The notes beneath the pieces were generated by a model, which was not told the origin of the DNA, made no database searches, and was given only the letters and a program-made list of their open reading frames with translations. Shown here piece after piece: positions 25,578-35,400 of a stretch of 64,000 bases of DNA (positions are counted from its first letter, which is position 1; each line of letters opens with the position of its first letter). Source of the DNA: Sphingobium jiangsuense (lineage in GTDB: Bacteria; Pseudomonadota; Alphaproteobacteria; Sphingomonadales; Sphingomonadaceae); the NCBI RefSeq assembly GCF_014196495.1, contig NZ_JACIDT010000005.1:186001-250000 (forward strand), given 5' to 3'. The position numbers were made by a program, and so were the translations under genes.

Positions 25578-26746
25578 GCGCGCCGCTTTCCGGCCTGAAG
25601 GTCGTGGATTTCTCGAAATTCCTGCCCGGCCCCTATTGCACCTGGATGCTGGCGGACCTCGGCGCGGAGGTGATCCGCATCGAAAATCCGCGCGAGCTGG
25701 CCAAGCAGCGCAAGGTGTTCGGCTGGGACAGGCTGAGCGAGGAGGAGAATGCCCGGTTGCGCGCGCATGACATCTTCACGCGCGGCAAGAAGAGCGTGCT
25801 GCTGGACCCCGGCGCGGAGGCGTGCCGCGCCGCCATCCACGACCTGATCGCGCAGGCCGACATACTGGTCGAGGATTACCGTCCCGGCGTGATGGAGAGC
25901 ATGGGCTATGGCTGGGAGGCGATGGCCGCGCTCAACCCGCGTCTCATCTATTGCTCGGTCACGCTCTGCGGCCAGACCGGCCCCTATGCGCGCAAGCCGG
26001 GGCATGATCCGGTCGCGCTCGCCATCGCGGGCGCGCTGTCGCGCATCGGCGAGGATGCGGAGCGGCCCGGCTTTCCCGGCGTGCCGGTGGCCGACCTGCT
26101 GAGCGGCTCCAACGCCGTCATCGGCATATTGTCCGCCGTCATCGCCCGCGCGGCGACCGGGCGGGGGCAGCGCGTCGATATCGCGATGTCGGATGCGTCG
26201 ATGGCGCTGATCGCCACGGTGCTGTCCCGCAACCCCGATCTTTCCAGGGCGCCGCCGCGCGGCATGCACCGCGCCGATTCCGGCATCTGGCGCACCAGCG
26301 ACGGCCTCTATCTCGTCACCACCGATATGGAGCCGCGCTACTGGCGGCTGTTCTGCGAGGCGATCGGCCTGCCCGATCTGGCCGACCGCCAGATGGACCG
26401 CGCCAGCTGGCCCGCGATGAAGCAGCGGATCGCGCAGGTGATGGCGACGAGGACACAGGCCGAATGGTGCGTCCTTCTGGAGGCGGCGGGCACCCAATAT
26501 GCGCCGGTCTATTCGGTCGCCGAGGCGCTGGCCGATCCGCACAACCGGGCGCGCGGCATGGTGTGCGAGGTGCCCGCGCCCGGCGGCGACCCGGTGACGC
26601 ATATCGGCTCGCCCATCCATCTTTCCGACACGCCGGCCGTCCCGCCGGCCGCCGGCCGCCCGGCCGGGGCCGACACCAGAGCGGTGCTCGCCGGCCTTGG
26701 CTATGACGACGCGCGGATCGCCGCGCTGACAGGGGAACAAGCATGA
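25574..26746 (+). CDS. Type-III CoA-transferase 3
   Basis: A 390-aa CaiB/BaiF-type CoA-transferase. It shows LKVVDFSKFLPGPYCTWMLA, LGAEVIRIENPRE, the middle GKKSVLLDPGAEACRAAIHD and DILVEDYRPGVMESMGYG, the catalytic Asp in GVPVADLLSGSNAVIG and TGRGQRVDIAMSDA. Compared with CoA-transferase 1 it has the standard F-x-x-x-L-P-G-P-Y start. It overlaps its neighbours by ATGA on each side. Having several paralogues side by side suggests CoA transfer to more than one acid in a single route (inference). Confidence 0.92.
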   Translation: MSAPLSGLKVVDFSKFLPGPYCTWMLADLGAEVIRIENPRELAKQRKVFGWDRLSEEENARLRAHDIFTRGKKSVLLDPGAEACRAAIHDLIAQADILVEDYRPGVMESMGYGWEAMAALNPRLIYCSVTLCGQTGPYARKPGHDPVALAIAGALSRIGEDAERPGFPGVPVADLLSGSNAVIGILSAVIARAATGRGQRVDIAMSDASMALIATVLSRNPDLSRAPPRGMHRADSGIWRTSDGLYLVTTDMEPRYWRLFCEAIGLPDLADRQMDRASWPAMKQRIAQVMATRTQAEWCVLLEAAGTQYAPVYSVAEALADPHNRARGMVCEVPAPGGDPVTHIGSPIHLSDTPAVPPAAGRPAGADTRAVLAGLGYDDARIAALTGEQA

Positions 26747-28011
26747 CCACTAATCCAACGGGCAACCTGTTCGGCGCGAAGGAGCGCCCGCTCGAAGGCC
26801 TCCGCGTCATCGACCTGACCCGCGCGCTGGCCGGGCCCTATGCCACGCTGCTGCTGGCGGGCCTCGGCGCGGAGGTCATCAAGATCGAGGATCCGCGCGG
26901 CGGCGACCTCGCCCGCGAGAACAGCCCCTATGTCGGCCGTGACGGCATCGTCGTGGAGCGGTGCCATGAGGATGACGTCTCCGTCTCCCACCTCACCCGC
27001 GCGCGCGGCAAATATGGCGTGGCGCTGGATTTCAAGAAGCCCGGCGCGCAACAGGTGTTCCGCGATCTGGTGCGCGGCGCCGACATCGTGGTGGAGAATT
27101 TCACCAGCGGCACAGCCGATCGCCTCGGCATCGGCTATGATGTGGCGCGGGAGGAGAATCCCGGCATCATCTATTGCTCGCTCAGCGGCTTCGGCGCGAC
27201 CGCGCCCGAAGGCGGCAAGGCGATGGACATCATCATCCAGGCGCTGTCGGGCGCGATGTACGCCAGCGGCGGCCCCAACGAGCCGCCGGTGCGCATCGGC
27301 ATCCCGATCGCCGACATGCTCGCGCCGGTGTTCGCGGTGATCGGCATCCTCGCCGCGCTGGAACAGCGCCACCGCACCGGCCACGGCCAGCATATCGACG
27401 TGTCGATGCTGGGCGCGCTCACCAGCTTCGTCGCGATTGAGAACTGGTCGGCGATGGCGGCGGCGGGCATGCAGGCGCGCACCGGCCTCACCGTGCAGCG
27501 GCTGTCCCCGTTCGGCGTGTTCGAATGCGCGGACGGCTATGTCGCGGTCGTCGCCGTGCATGAGAAGCTGGCGCAGGGCCTGTTCCGCGCGATGGAGCAG
27601 CCGGAGCTGTCGCAGGACCGCCGCTTCTGCAACCGCGACGCCCGCGTCGCCAATGCGGCGGAGCTGGAGGCGCTGATCAACGGCTGGTCGCGCACGCTGC
27701 CGACGCAGGTGGTGGTGAAGAAGCTGGAGGCCGAGGGCGTGCCCGTCGCCCCCGTCCGCCACCCGGAGGACGCGCTGGTCGACCCCCGCGTGGTGGCGCG
27801 GCAGGAAACGATGGAAGCGGCGCATCCGAACTACGACACCCATATCGACCTGCGCACGGCGGGCATCCCGATCGTCTTTTCCGACGCGCGCACCGGCTTC
27901 GACGATGTGCTGCCCGTCCGCGTCGGCGAGCATGGCGAGGCGATCCTGTCCGGCCATCTCGGCTACACGCCGGAGCGGATCGCCGAGCTGCGCGCCGGCG
28001 GGGTGATCTGA
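26743..28011 (+). CDS. Type-III CoA-transferase 4
   Basis: A 422-aa CaiB/BaiF-type CoA-transferase, the longest of the four and the closest to the standard family pattern: LRVIDLTRALAGPYATLLLA, LGAEVIKIEDPRGGDLARE, GKYGVALDFKKPGAQQVF, DIVVENFTSGTADRLG, the catalytic Asp in GIPIADMLAPVFAVIG, and RTGHGQHIDVSMLGAL. Such sequences resemble succinyl-CoA-dependent transferases for hydroxy- or aryl-acids, though no substrate can be assigned. It overlaps CoA-transferase 3 by ATGA, and its stop overlaps the next start by TGATG. Confidence 0.93.
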   Translation: MTTNPTGNLFGAKERPLEGLRVIDLTRALAGPYATLLLAGLGAEVIKIEDPRGGDLARENSPYVGRDGIVVERCHEDDVSVSHLTRARGKYGVALDFKKPGAQQVFRDLVRGADIVVENFTSGTADRLGIGYDVAREENPGIIYCSLSGFGATAPEGGKAMDIIIQALSGAMYASGGPNEPPVRIGIPIADMLAPVFAVIGILAALEQRHRTGHGQHIDVSMLGALTSFVAIENWSAMAAAGMQARTGLTVQRLSPFGVFECADGYVAVVAVHEKLAQGLFRAMEQPELSQDRRFCNRDARVANAAELEALINGWSRTLPTQVVVKKLEAEGVPVAPVRHPEDALVDPRVVARQETMEAAHPNYDTHIDLRTAGIPIVFSDARTGFDDVLPVRVGEHGEAILSGHLGYTPERIAELRAGGVI

Positions 28012-30461
28012 TGCCGGTGCCCGGAGCGTTTTCAAGCCAGAGGGAATCCTCTGACGGTTCGGAAAACGCGGGAAAGAAGGGACATTCGCTGCTGCCCGAT
28101 ATCGGCGCCGGGGCGGCCGATGCGCTCGCATCCCGCCTGCGGGCGGAAAGGCATCGGGTGATCCGCGTGCTGGGGCAGGATGCGCCCTATGACCTGCTGC
28201 GCGCATCGGGCTTCACGCCCGTCCGCCTCGTCGCCCGGCCGGAGATGGAAACGCCCCGCGCCGACGCGCTGGTCGGCACGGCGACCTTGCCCAAGCGCGG
28301 GCGGTCGCTGCTGGAGCAGATCGTGCGCGACGACAGCGGCGACCCGCTGCTCATCACCCATGCCGACAGCGAGCTGCCGCAGATATTCGCGGCGTTGCGT
28401 GCGCTGCTGGCGGAGGGGGAGATGGCGCCGAGGCCGGTGCATTTCCTCGATTTCCTGCATCTGCCGCGTACCTCGTCGCGGGACTATAACGCGAAACGCC
28501 TCGCGCGGCTGGAGGCATGGCTGGCGCAGCTGGGCGGCGCGCCCACCGGGGAGCAGGCGGAGTGCGCGCAGGCGCTGCTGGCCGAGGCTCGCGCGCTGCG
28601 GGAAGCCGCCGCGCCGCAGGTGAGCGGGAGCGAGCTGCTGCGCCTGATCGCCAGCGCCCATATGCTGCCCGGCGCGGAATGGCGGGCAATGGCCGAAGCC
28701 TTTCTGGCCGAGGCTAGGTCCCGCGCGCCGCAGGCGGGGGAGCGGCTCGTGCTGTTCGGTTCGCCCTGTCTCGACGCCGGGCTGCACGACAGGCTGGCGG
28801 ACCGGGGCTTCCACATCGTCGCCGACGAGCAGGATTGGGGCGACCCGTTGCTCGCCCCGCCGCCCGCCGATCCCGCCGACCCGGTCTATCGCCGCCCGGC
28901 CTTCCTGACGTCCGCGCGCGATCGCGCCGCCGCGATCCTCGCCCGCGCCCGGTCGCTGGGCGCGACCCATGCGCTCTGCGTCACCGGACAGGAGGACGAG
29001 GCCGCCGCCTGGGATGCCGAAATTCAGCTTCGGGTGCTGCGCGAGGCGGGGATCGTTGCCGATCGCCATCGCATCGGCAGGGACGATCTCGACCGGCTCT
29101 TCGCGCCCGCCGATCCCGCGCCGCAGGCGCCCCCGGCCCGATCCGGCGCGCCCCAGGCCGCGCGCAAGCCCGCCGCCCGCGCCGATGGCCAGCGCAGCCG
29201 CAAGGCGCTGCAATCGGTGGCGGCGTTCGGCAGCTATCAGCGCGACTGGTTCGCCGGGGTGCGGCAGGATGTCGCGGCGGGCGCGCCCTTCGCGGTGGTC
29301 AACGCCAACAGCCCGCAGGAAATGCTGCGCGCGCTCGGCATTCCGTTCGTCGTCAACCAGTGGTGGGCGTCGATCGCCGCCGCCAAGCAGCAGTCGCCCC
29401 GCTATTTCGACCTGCTGCGCGCCCATGGCTATCCCGCCGATGTGGAAGCCTATAGCGCGCAGGGCCTCGCCGCCGCCTTCGACGAGGATGCGGAGCAGGC
29501 GCCATGGGGCGGCCTTCCCCGGCCCGATTTCGTGCAGGCGGTGCTCGGCACCGATGCGACGCCGCGCATCTACGACCATTGGGCGCAGGAAACGGGCGCC
29601 GACCTGTTCCTGTTCGAGCGCACCGTCGACCCCCGGCTCGACATCAACGCGGATTGGTGGGACCGCCTGCCCGACCATTGGGACGAGGAGCTGGAGGCCG
29701 AGCGGCTCGACCTGATGACCGCCGAGCTGCGCGCCGCCATCGCCGCGATGGAGGAGAAGAGCGGCCGCCGCTTCGACGCGGAGGCTTTCGCCCGCATCAT
29801 GGATATGGTGAACGAGCAGGAGGAATATTATCTCAAGACCCGCGACCTGATCGCCCGCAGCACCCCGGTGCCGGTCGGCATCGCCGACACCATGCCCGCG
29901 ACCATGGTGCCGCAATGGCATCGCGGCACGCGCTGGGCGCGCGACGCCGCCAAGGCCTTCTACAAGGAGGTGAAGGCGCGGGTCGAGGCCGGGGAGGCCG
30001 CCTGCCCCGACGAGCGGCTGCGCCTGATGTGGATCGGGCGCGGTATGTGGAGCGACATGGGCTTCTACCAGCGCTGGCAGGAAAGCCATGGCGCGGTCTT
30101 CATCTGGTCGATGTATCTCTCGCTCGCCGCCGACGGCTATATCCGCCGGTTCGATGGGGGGCGTGATCCGCTGCGCGCGCTGGCGGCGCGGTTCATCACC
30201 ATGGGGGACGAACTGCGCATGCCGACATGGGCGGGCGCATGGCATGTGCGCGAGGCGCATACCCATGGCATCGACGCCGCCATCGCCCTGTCCGACGCCG
30301 ATCCGTTCGTGCTGCGCGCGCTGGAGCGGGCGGGCATTCCGGTGCTGGCGCTCGATCTCGACAATTATAATCGCGAGGCCAGCGACGCCGAGGCGATCGA
30401 CCGGCAGATCCGCGCCTTCCTCGAAGGACCGGCGAGCGATCACGCGGCCCGCAGGCGCTGA
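28011..30461 (+). CDS. Fused double 2-hydroxyacyl-CoA dehydratase/benzoyl-CoA reductase-like subunit
   Basis: An 816-aa protein with two HgdB/BcrC-type modules, residues about 25-370 and 400-800, joined by a Pro/Ala/Arg linker. The second module has the typical helix pattern (YFDLLRAHGYPADVEAYSAQ, LDLMTAELRAAIAAMEEKSG, RIMDMVNEQEEYYLKTRDLI) and a LRLMWIGRGMWSDMGFYQRW strand. Family members dehydrate 2-hydroxyacyl-CoA or reduce benzoyl-CoA with [4Fe-4S] clusters held by several Cys per subunit. This whole protein has only four Cys, one of them in the second module, so a classical cluster looks impossible, and no activator ATPase gene is near. It ends the coupled operon. Function unknown: perhaps an oxygen-tolerant CoA-thioester enzyme of new type or a structural partner. 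Confidence 0.75.
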   Translation: MPVPGAFSSQRESSDGSENAGKKGHSLLPDIGAGAADALASRLRAERHRVIRVLGQDAPYDLLRASGFTPVRLVARPEMETPRADALVGTATLPKRGRSLLEQIVRDDSGDPLLITHADSELPQIFAALRALLAEGEMAPRPVHFLDFLHLPRTSSRDYNAKRLARLEAWLAQLGGAPTGEQAECAQALLAEARALREAAAPQVSGSELLRLIASAHMLPGAEWRAMAEAFLAEARSRAPQAGERLVLFGSPCLDAGLHDRLADRGFHIVADEQDWGDPLLAPPPADPADPVYRRPAFLTSARDRAAAILARARSLGATHALCVTGQEDEAAAWDAEIQLRVLREAGIVADRHRIGRDDLDRLFAPADPAPQAPPARSGAPQAARKPAARADGQRSRKALQSVAAFGSYQRDWFAGVRQDVAAGAPFAVVNANSPQEMLRALGIPFVVNQWWASIAAAKQQSPRYFDLLRAHGYPADVEAYSAQGLAAAFDEDAEQAPWGGLPRPDFVQAVLGTDATPRIYDHWAQETGADLFLFERTVDPRLDINADWWDRLPDHWDEELEAERLDLMTAELRAAIAAMEEKSGRRFDAEAFARIMDMVNEQEEYYLKTRDLIARSTPVPVGIADTMPATMVPQWHRGTRWARDAAKAFYKEVKARVEAGEAACPDERLRLMWIGRGMWSDMGFYQRWQESHGAVFIWSMYLSLAADGYIRRFDGGRDPLRALAARFITMGDELRMPTWAGAWHVREAHTHGIDAAIALSDADPFVLRALERAGIPVLALDLDNYNREASDAEAIDRQIRAFLEGPASDHAARRR

Positions 30462-30626
30462 CCGCGCGCCGGAATGCTGACGAGTCGGCACCGGGTCGGC
30501 GCGTCTGGCGCACCGTTTGCCGCACGACACGGATATTTTCCCATCGTTAACGGGTTGGTTCACCTGCGTTCGCGCAAGGGCGGGTTCCTGTTCCGGGCGG
30601 GCGTCCTATTCGCAAGGGAGAGACCC

Positions 30627-30878
30627 ATGACATTTCGATCCATCGCCCTGCTCGGTCTTGTGCCGCTGGCCCTCGCAGCCTGCTCCAAGACGGAGGAGGA
30701 TGTCGCCGCGGTGCCGCCACCCCCGCCCGGCTCGGTAGCGGGCAGCACGGCGGCCGATCGGGACGGGGACGGGATCGTGGACGGCTATTACACGTCCGAC
30801 GGCATCTACCATCCCTATGCCCCGCCCGCTCCACCGCCCCCGCCGCCCGCCCCGTCGCCGCGTGGGGAACGAGGCTGA
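30627..30878 (+). CDS. Small lipoprotein with Asp-rich calcium-type loop
   Basis: An 83-aa lipoprotein: signal MTFRSIALLGLVPLALAAC with the lipobox Cys, then a spacer with PPPPPG, a loop DRDGDGIVDGYY that fits EF-hand or thrombospondin-3-type Ca binding, and a Pro-rich tail (PPAPPPPPPAPSPRG). The start has AAGGGAGA before the ATG. The 165 bases between the dehydratase-like gene and this one show nothing notable. It precedes the L,D-transpeptidase gene by 43 bases and may act in the envelope with it. No family name recognised. Confidence 0.75.
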   Translation: MTFRSIALLGLVPLALAACSKTEEDVAAVPPPPPGSVAGSTAADRDGDGIVDGYYTSDGIYHPYAPPAPPPPPPAPSPRGERG

Positions 30879-30921
30879 GCGCCCAGTAGTGAAAGGTCGA
30901 AGTAAAGGCCAAAATCGAGGG

Positions 30922-32238
30922 ATGCGGTGGCCGATGCGGCGCTGCATCCCTCTGTTCGTTGTGCTCGCCGCCCTTGGGGGAGCTATCGCCGTTCCCGCCC
31001 CGGCCCGCGCCGCGTCCGGGGAAAAGGCAGCGCCCGCGACGATCGCCCAATCGCTGCGGGAGGAAGCCGGCGGCGCGCTCCGCCGTTTCTATGCGACCCG
31101 CGATTTCAAGCCCCTCTGGGTGGCGAAGAGCGGGCGGATCGGCCCGGCGGCGGACCGCTTCTTGGGCTATCTGGAAACCGCCTCGCTCGATGGGCTCAAG
31201 CCCTCTTCCTATGATGTGGACGAGCTGCGCGCCGCCCTCGCCGGTGCGAAGGGCGGCGCGCCCGATGCGGTCGCGCGGGCCGAACTGCTGCTGACGGAAA
31301 GCTTCGCCCGCTTCGTGCGCGACCAGCGGCGGCCGGTGAATGTCGGCATGGTCTATGCCGACCGCAAGCTCAAGCCCAAGCGCCCGAAGGTGGAGGCGGT
31401 GCTGCGCTCCGCCGCGCTGTCCGGCCCCTTTGCCGATTATGTGGCCAATATGGCGTGGATGAGCCCGCATTATGTGCGGCTGCGCAACCTGCTCGCCCAT
31501 GCGCGCAAGACGGGGGCGGGCGAGACGGAGCTGGATCGCATCCGCCTCAACATGGACCGGGCGCGCGGGCTGCCGGGGCCATGGACGATGCATGTGGTGG
31601 TCGATGCCTCGTCCGCGCGGCTCTGGTATTATCAGGGCGGCAAGCAGCTCGGCACGATGAAGGTCGTAGTGGGCGCGGCGGAAACGCAGACGCCGATGAT
31701 GGCGGGCATGCTGCAATGGGCGATCCTCAACCCCTATTGGAACATCCCCGACTATCTGGTGCAGAAGAACATCGCGCCCAAGATATTGTCCGGCCGCTCG
31801 CTCGCGTCGATGCGGATAGAGGCGCTGTCGGACTGGAGCGAGAACCCCAGCACGCTCGACCCGGACGGCATCGACTGGGCGGCGGTGGCGGCGGGCAAGC
31901 GGGACGTTCGCCTGCGGGAGCTTCCCGGCGGCGCCAATTCGATGGGCAAGGTCAAGTTCCTCTTCCCCAATGACGAGGGCATCTATCTGCACGACACGCC
32001 CAATCGCGACCTGCTCGCCAAGCCGGACCGGCATTTGTCCAATGGCTGCATCCGGCTGGAAAACGCGCCCGCGCTGGCGAAATGGCTGTTGCGCAAGCCG
32101 ATCGGCACCGCGTCGAAAACGCCGGAGCAATATGCGCCGCTGCCCGTGGCGGTGCCGGTCTACCTCACCTATCTGACCGCCGCCGCGACCGAGAAGGGCG
32201 TGGCCTTCCGGCCCGACATCTACGGCCGGGACAAGTAG
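30922..32238 (+). CDS. L,D-transpeptidase (YcbB-like)
   Basis: A 438-aa periplasmic enzyme that makes 3-3 cross-links in peptidoglycan. It has a signal peptide (CIPLFVVLAALGGAIAVPAPA), an N-terminal scaffold domain (RRFYATRDFKPLWVAKSGRI; LLLTESFARFVRDQRRP), and the YkuD catalytic domain with the conserved His in YLHDTPNRDLLAK and the catalytic Cys in HLSNGCIRLEN. This matches the large YcbB/LdtD type, including the scaffold before the catalytic core. ATG 30922 is chosen with GAGGG close before it; ATG 30934 is possible. It is unrelated to the catabolic genes on both sides. Confidence 0.93.
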   Translation: MRWPMRRCIPLFVVLAALGGAIAVPAPARAASGEKAAPATIAQSLREEAGGALRRFYATRDFKPLWVAKSGRIGPAADRFLGYLETASLDGLKPSSYDVDELRAALAGAKGGAPDAVARAELLLTESFARFVRDQRRPVNVGMVYADRKLKPKRPKVEAVLRSAALSGPFADYVANMAWMSPHYVRLRNLLAHARKTGAGETELDRIRLNMDRARGLPGPWTMHVVVDASSARLWYYQGGKQLGTMKVVVGAAETQTPMMAGMLQWAILNPYWNIPDYLVQKNIAPKILSGRSLASMRIEALSDWSENPSTLDPDGIDWAAVAAGKRDVRLRELPGGANSMGKVKFLFPNDEGIYLHDTPNRDLLAKPDRHLSNGCIRLENAPALAKWLLRKPIGTASKTPEQYAPLPVAVPVYLTYLTAAATEKGVAFRPDIYGRDK

Positions 32239-32356
32239 CGCCTCCTCACCCCTCCCATCTTCCGGCATCTTTCGGCAAAAGGCTTGCCGGAGGACCGGGC
32301 GCGTGCACCCTTCCGTGAGGGGGCCTCTTTTTGGTTTGACGAATGCCTGCCTCGGC

Positions 32357-32372
32357 TTGTAGGACTATATCT
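32357..32372 (+). promoter_or_regulatory. FadR/GntR-type motif G1 upstream of the rhamnosidase
   Basis: TTGTAGGACTATATCT fits TNGTNNNACNA and matches the sites at 42716, 50730 (opposite strand) and 53350. It lies 71 bases before the GH106 gene. An inverted repeat CTCATAAT-N18-ATTATGAG (32371-32403) follows. The region 32239-32443 is otherwise without features. Confidence 0.55.
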
Positions 32373-32443
32373 CATAATATGATACATAGTTCAAGATTAT
32401 GAGACTATAGCCGCCAGACTATGCCGAGGAGGATTGCCCGACC

Positions 32444-35400
32444 ATGATCCGTAAGCCCCTGCGCCTTGCTGCCCTGCTTGCCTGCGCCGCCTCCTTCGCT
32501 GTTCCTTCCTGGGCGGATGAACTGGCGGACGGCTTCCACAATCCGCCGCAATCGGCCCGGCCCCGCGTCTGGTGGCACTGGATGAACGGCAATGTGACCA
32601 AGGACGGCATTTCGAAGGATCTCGACTGGATGCAGCGCGTCGGCATCGGCGGCGTGCAGAATTTCGACGCCAATCTGAGCACGCCGCAGATCGTGCCCGA
32701 GCGGCTGATCTACATGACCGAGCCATGGAAGGACGCGTTCCGCCATGCGGTGCGCGAGGCCGACGCCAGGGGGCTGGAATTCGCCATCGCCGCCTCTCCG
32801 GGGTGGAGCGAGACGGGCGGGCCGTGGGTGAAGCCGGAAGATGCGATGAAGAAGCTGGTCTGGGCGGAGGCGGAGCTGCGCGGCGGCCAGCGGCTGAAGG
32901 GCGCGCTGCCCGCGCCGCCGTCGATCACCGGCCCATTCCAGAGCGCGCAATTCCACGAGGCGCTGCCCGGCGGCGCGGAGATGCAGACGCTGCCCGCCTT
33001 CTATCGCGATGCGCGGGTGCTCGCCTATCCGCTGGTTCCCAAGGCGCTGCCGCGTCCGGCGGTGAGCGAAGGGGACGGCAGCCCGGTCGACGCCGCGCCG
33101 TTGCTGGACGGCGATCTCGAAACCGTCGCGCGCATCGGCAAGGGCGATGCCGCCCGGCCCGGCACGATGGTGCTCGATTACGGCAAGCCCGTTACCGTGC
33201 GATCGGCCAGCCTGTTCGTGCCCCATGCCCGCCCGCCCTTCGGCGACCCCGATTATCGGCCCGCGCTGGAGGTGGAGCAGGATGGCGGCTGGCGGCGCAT
33301 TGGCGCCTTCCCGCTGACCGAGGTGGCGACCACCATCAGCTTCGCGCCGGTGACCGGCCGCCGCTTCCGTCTGGTGCTGGCGCCCAATGACGCGCCCAGG
33401 GCGCCCGGCCTCGGCGAGGGCGCGCCCGGCGCGATCACCATGGACGTGTTCGCCCGCCCGCAAAGCGACACGCTGGCGATCGGCGATTTCCGCTTGCTGG
33501 CCGAGGCGCGGATCGACCGGTTCGAGGCGAAGGCCGGTTTCGCCCTCGTTTCGGATTATAACGCGCTGGCCGAAAAATCGGCGGCGGACCTGCCCGCGAT
33601 CGATCCGGCGAAAGTCGTGGACCTGACCGATCGGCTGCGCCCCGACGGCACGCTCGACTGGACCGCGCCCGCGGGCAGCGACTGGCGCATCGTCCGGATG
33701 GGCTATTCGCTGACCGGCAAGACCAACCATCCCGCGACGCCAGAGGCGACCGGGCTGGAGGTCGACAAATATGATCCCGCTGCCGTGCGCCGCTATATCG
33801 AAACCTATCTCGGCCTCTATCGCGACGCGGTGGGCGCGGAATGGATCGGCAAGAAGGGCATCCGTGCGCTGCTGACTGACAGCATAGAGGTCGGCGCATC
33901 CAACTGGACGCCGCGCATGGTCGAGGAATTCCGCGCGCGGCGTGGTTATGATCCGGTGCCGTTCCTGCCCGCGCTGACCGGCGCGGTCGTCGGCTCGGCG
34001 GCGCGCAGCGATGCGTTCCTGCACGATTTCCGCCAGACGCTCGCCGATCTGCTGGCCGATGCCCATTATGGCACCATCGCCAAGGTCGCGCATGAGCAGG
34101 GCCTCATCGTCTATGGCGAAGCGCTGGAAAACGGCCGCCCGGTGCTGGGCGACGATCTGGCGATGCGCGCGCACGCCGATGTGCCGATGGCCGCGCTGTG
34201 GACCTATAATCGCGGTTCCGCGCCGCGTCCGACGCTGATCGGCGACATGAAGGGCGCGGCGTCGGTTGCCCATATCTACGGCCAGAACATCGTCTCGGCC
34301 GAATCGATGACGGCGGCCTTCGCCCCGTGGGCGTTCGCGCCTGCCGACCTGAAGCGCGTGATCGATCTGGAATTCGTGTCCGGCGTCAACCGCCCGATCG
34401 TCCACACCTCCGTCCACCAGCCGGTGGACGACAAGCTGCCGGGGCTCAGCCTCGCGATCTTCGGTCAATATTTCAACCGGCATGACAGCTGGGCGGAGAT
34501 GGCCAGGCCCTGGGTCGATTATATGGCGCGCACCGGCTTCCTGCTGCAACAGGGGCGCGACCATGCCGATATCGCGTGGTTCCATGGCGAGGACATGCCG
34601 GTCACCGCGCTGTTCGAGCATGGCGAGCCCGCCGGGCTGCCCCGCCGCCATGGCTATGATTTCGTCAATGCCGACATCCTCGCCAAGGTGCTGAAGGTGG
34701 AAGGGGGCGAGCTGGTCGCGCCCGGCGGCGCCCGCTATCGCGCGCTTTATCTGGGCGGGTCCAGCCGGGTGATGACGCTGCCGACGCTGCGCCGCATCGC
34801 GCAGCTGGCCGAGCAGGGGGCGACGGTCATCGGCGCGGCGCCCGAACGCTCGCCCGCGCTTCAGGACGATCCGACCGCCTTCCGCGCGCTGGTGGCGCGG
34901 CTGTGGAGCGGCGCGCCGGTCACGCCGGTCGGGCAGGGACGGGTGATCGCCGAAACCGACGTGGAAAAGGCGCTGGCGGGCATCGGCATCGGCCCCGATT
35001 TCAGCTTCGCGGGCGCCGGGCCGGATGCCGACCTGCGCTTTCTCCATCGCAAGCTGGCCGATGGCGACCTTTATTTCATCCGCAACGGCCTGTTCCGCCC
35101 CGAAAAGATCGAGGCGCGGTTCCGCGTCACCGGGCGGCAGCCGGAATTGTGGCGGGCGACGGACGGGACGGCGCAGCCGCTCTCCTACCGCACCGAGGGC
35201 AGCCAGACGGTGGTTTCGCTGGATGTCGGGGCGGAGGACGCCTTCTTCATCCTGTTCCGCAAGCCTGCCGATGCGCCTGCGCTGACGATCGCGCAGCCCG
35301 ACATGCGGCCGGTCGCCACCCTCTCCGCGCCGTGGAAGGTGACGTTCCAGCAGGGGCGGGGCGCGCCCGCGTCCCTCACGATGAAGACCCTTGCGCCGCT

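Noticed and set aside
28032..30563. 843-codon minus-strand open frame opposite the dehydratase-like gene
   Set aside because: Codon pattern, ribosome-binding site and operon overlap all favour the plus-strand gene; the opposite frame is low-complexity.
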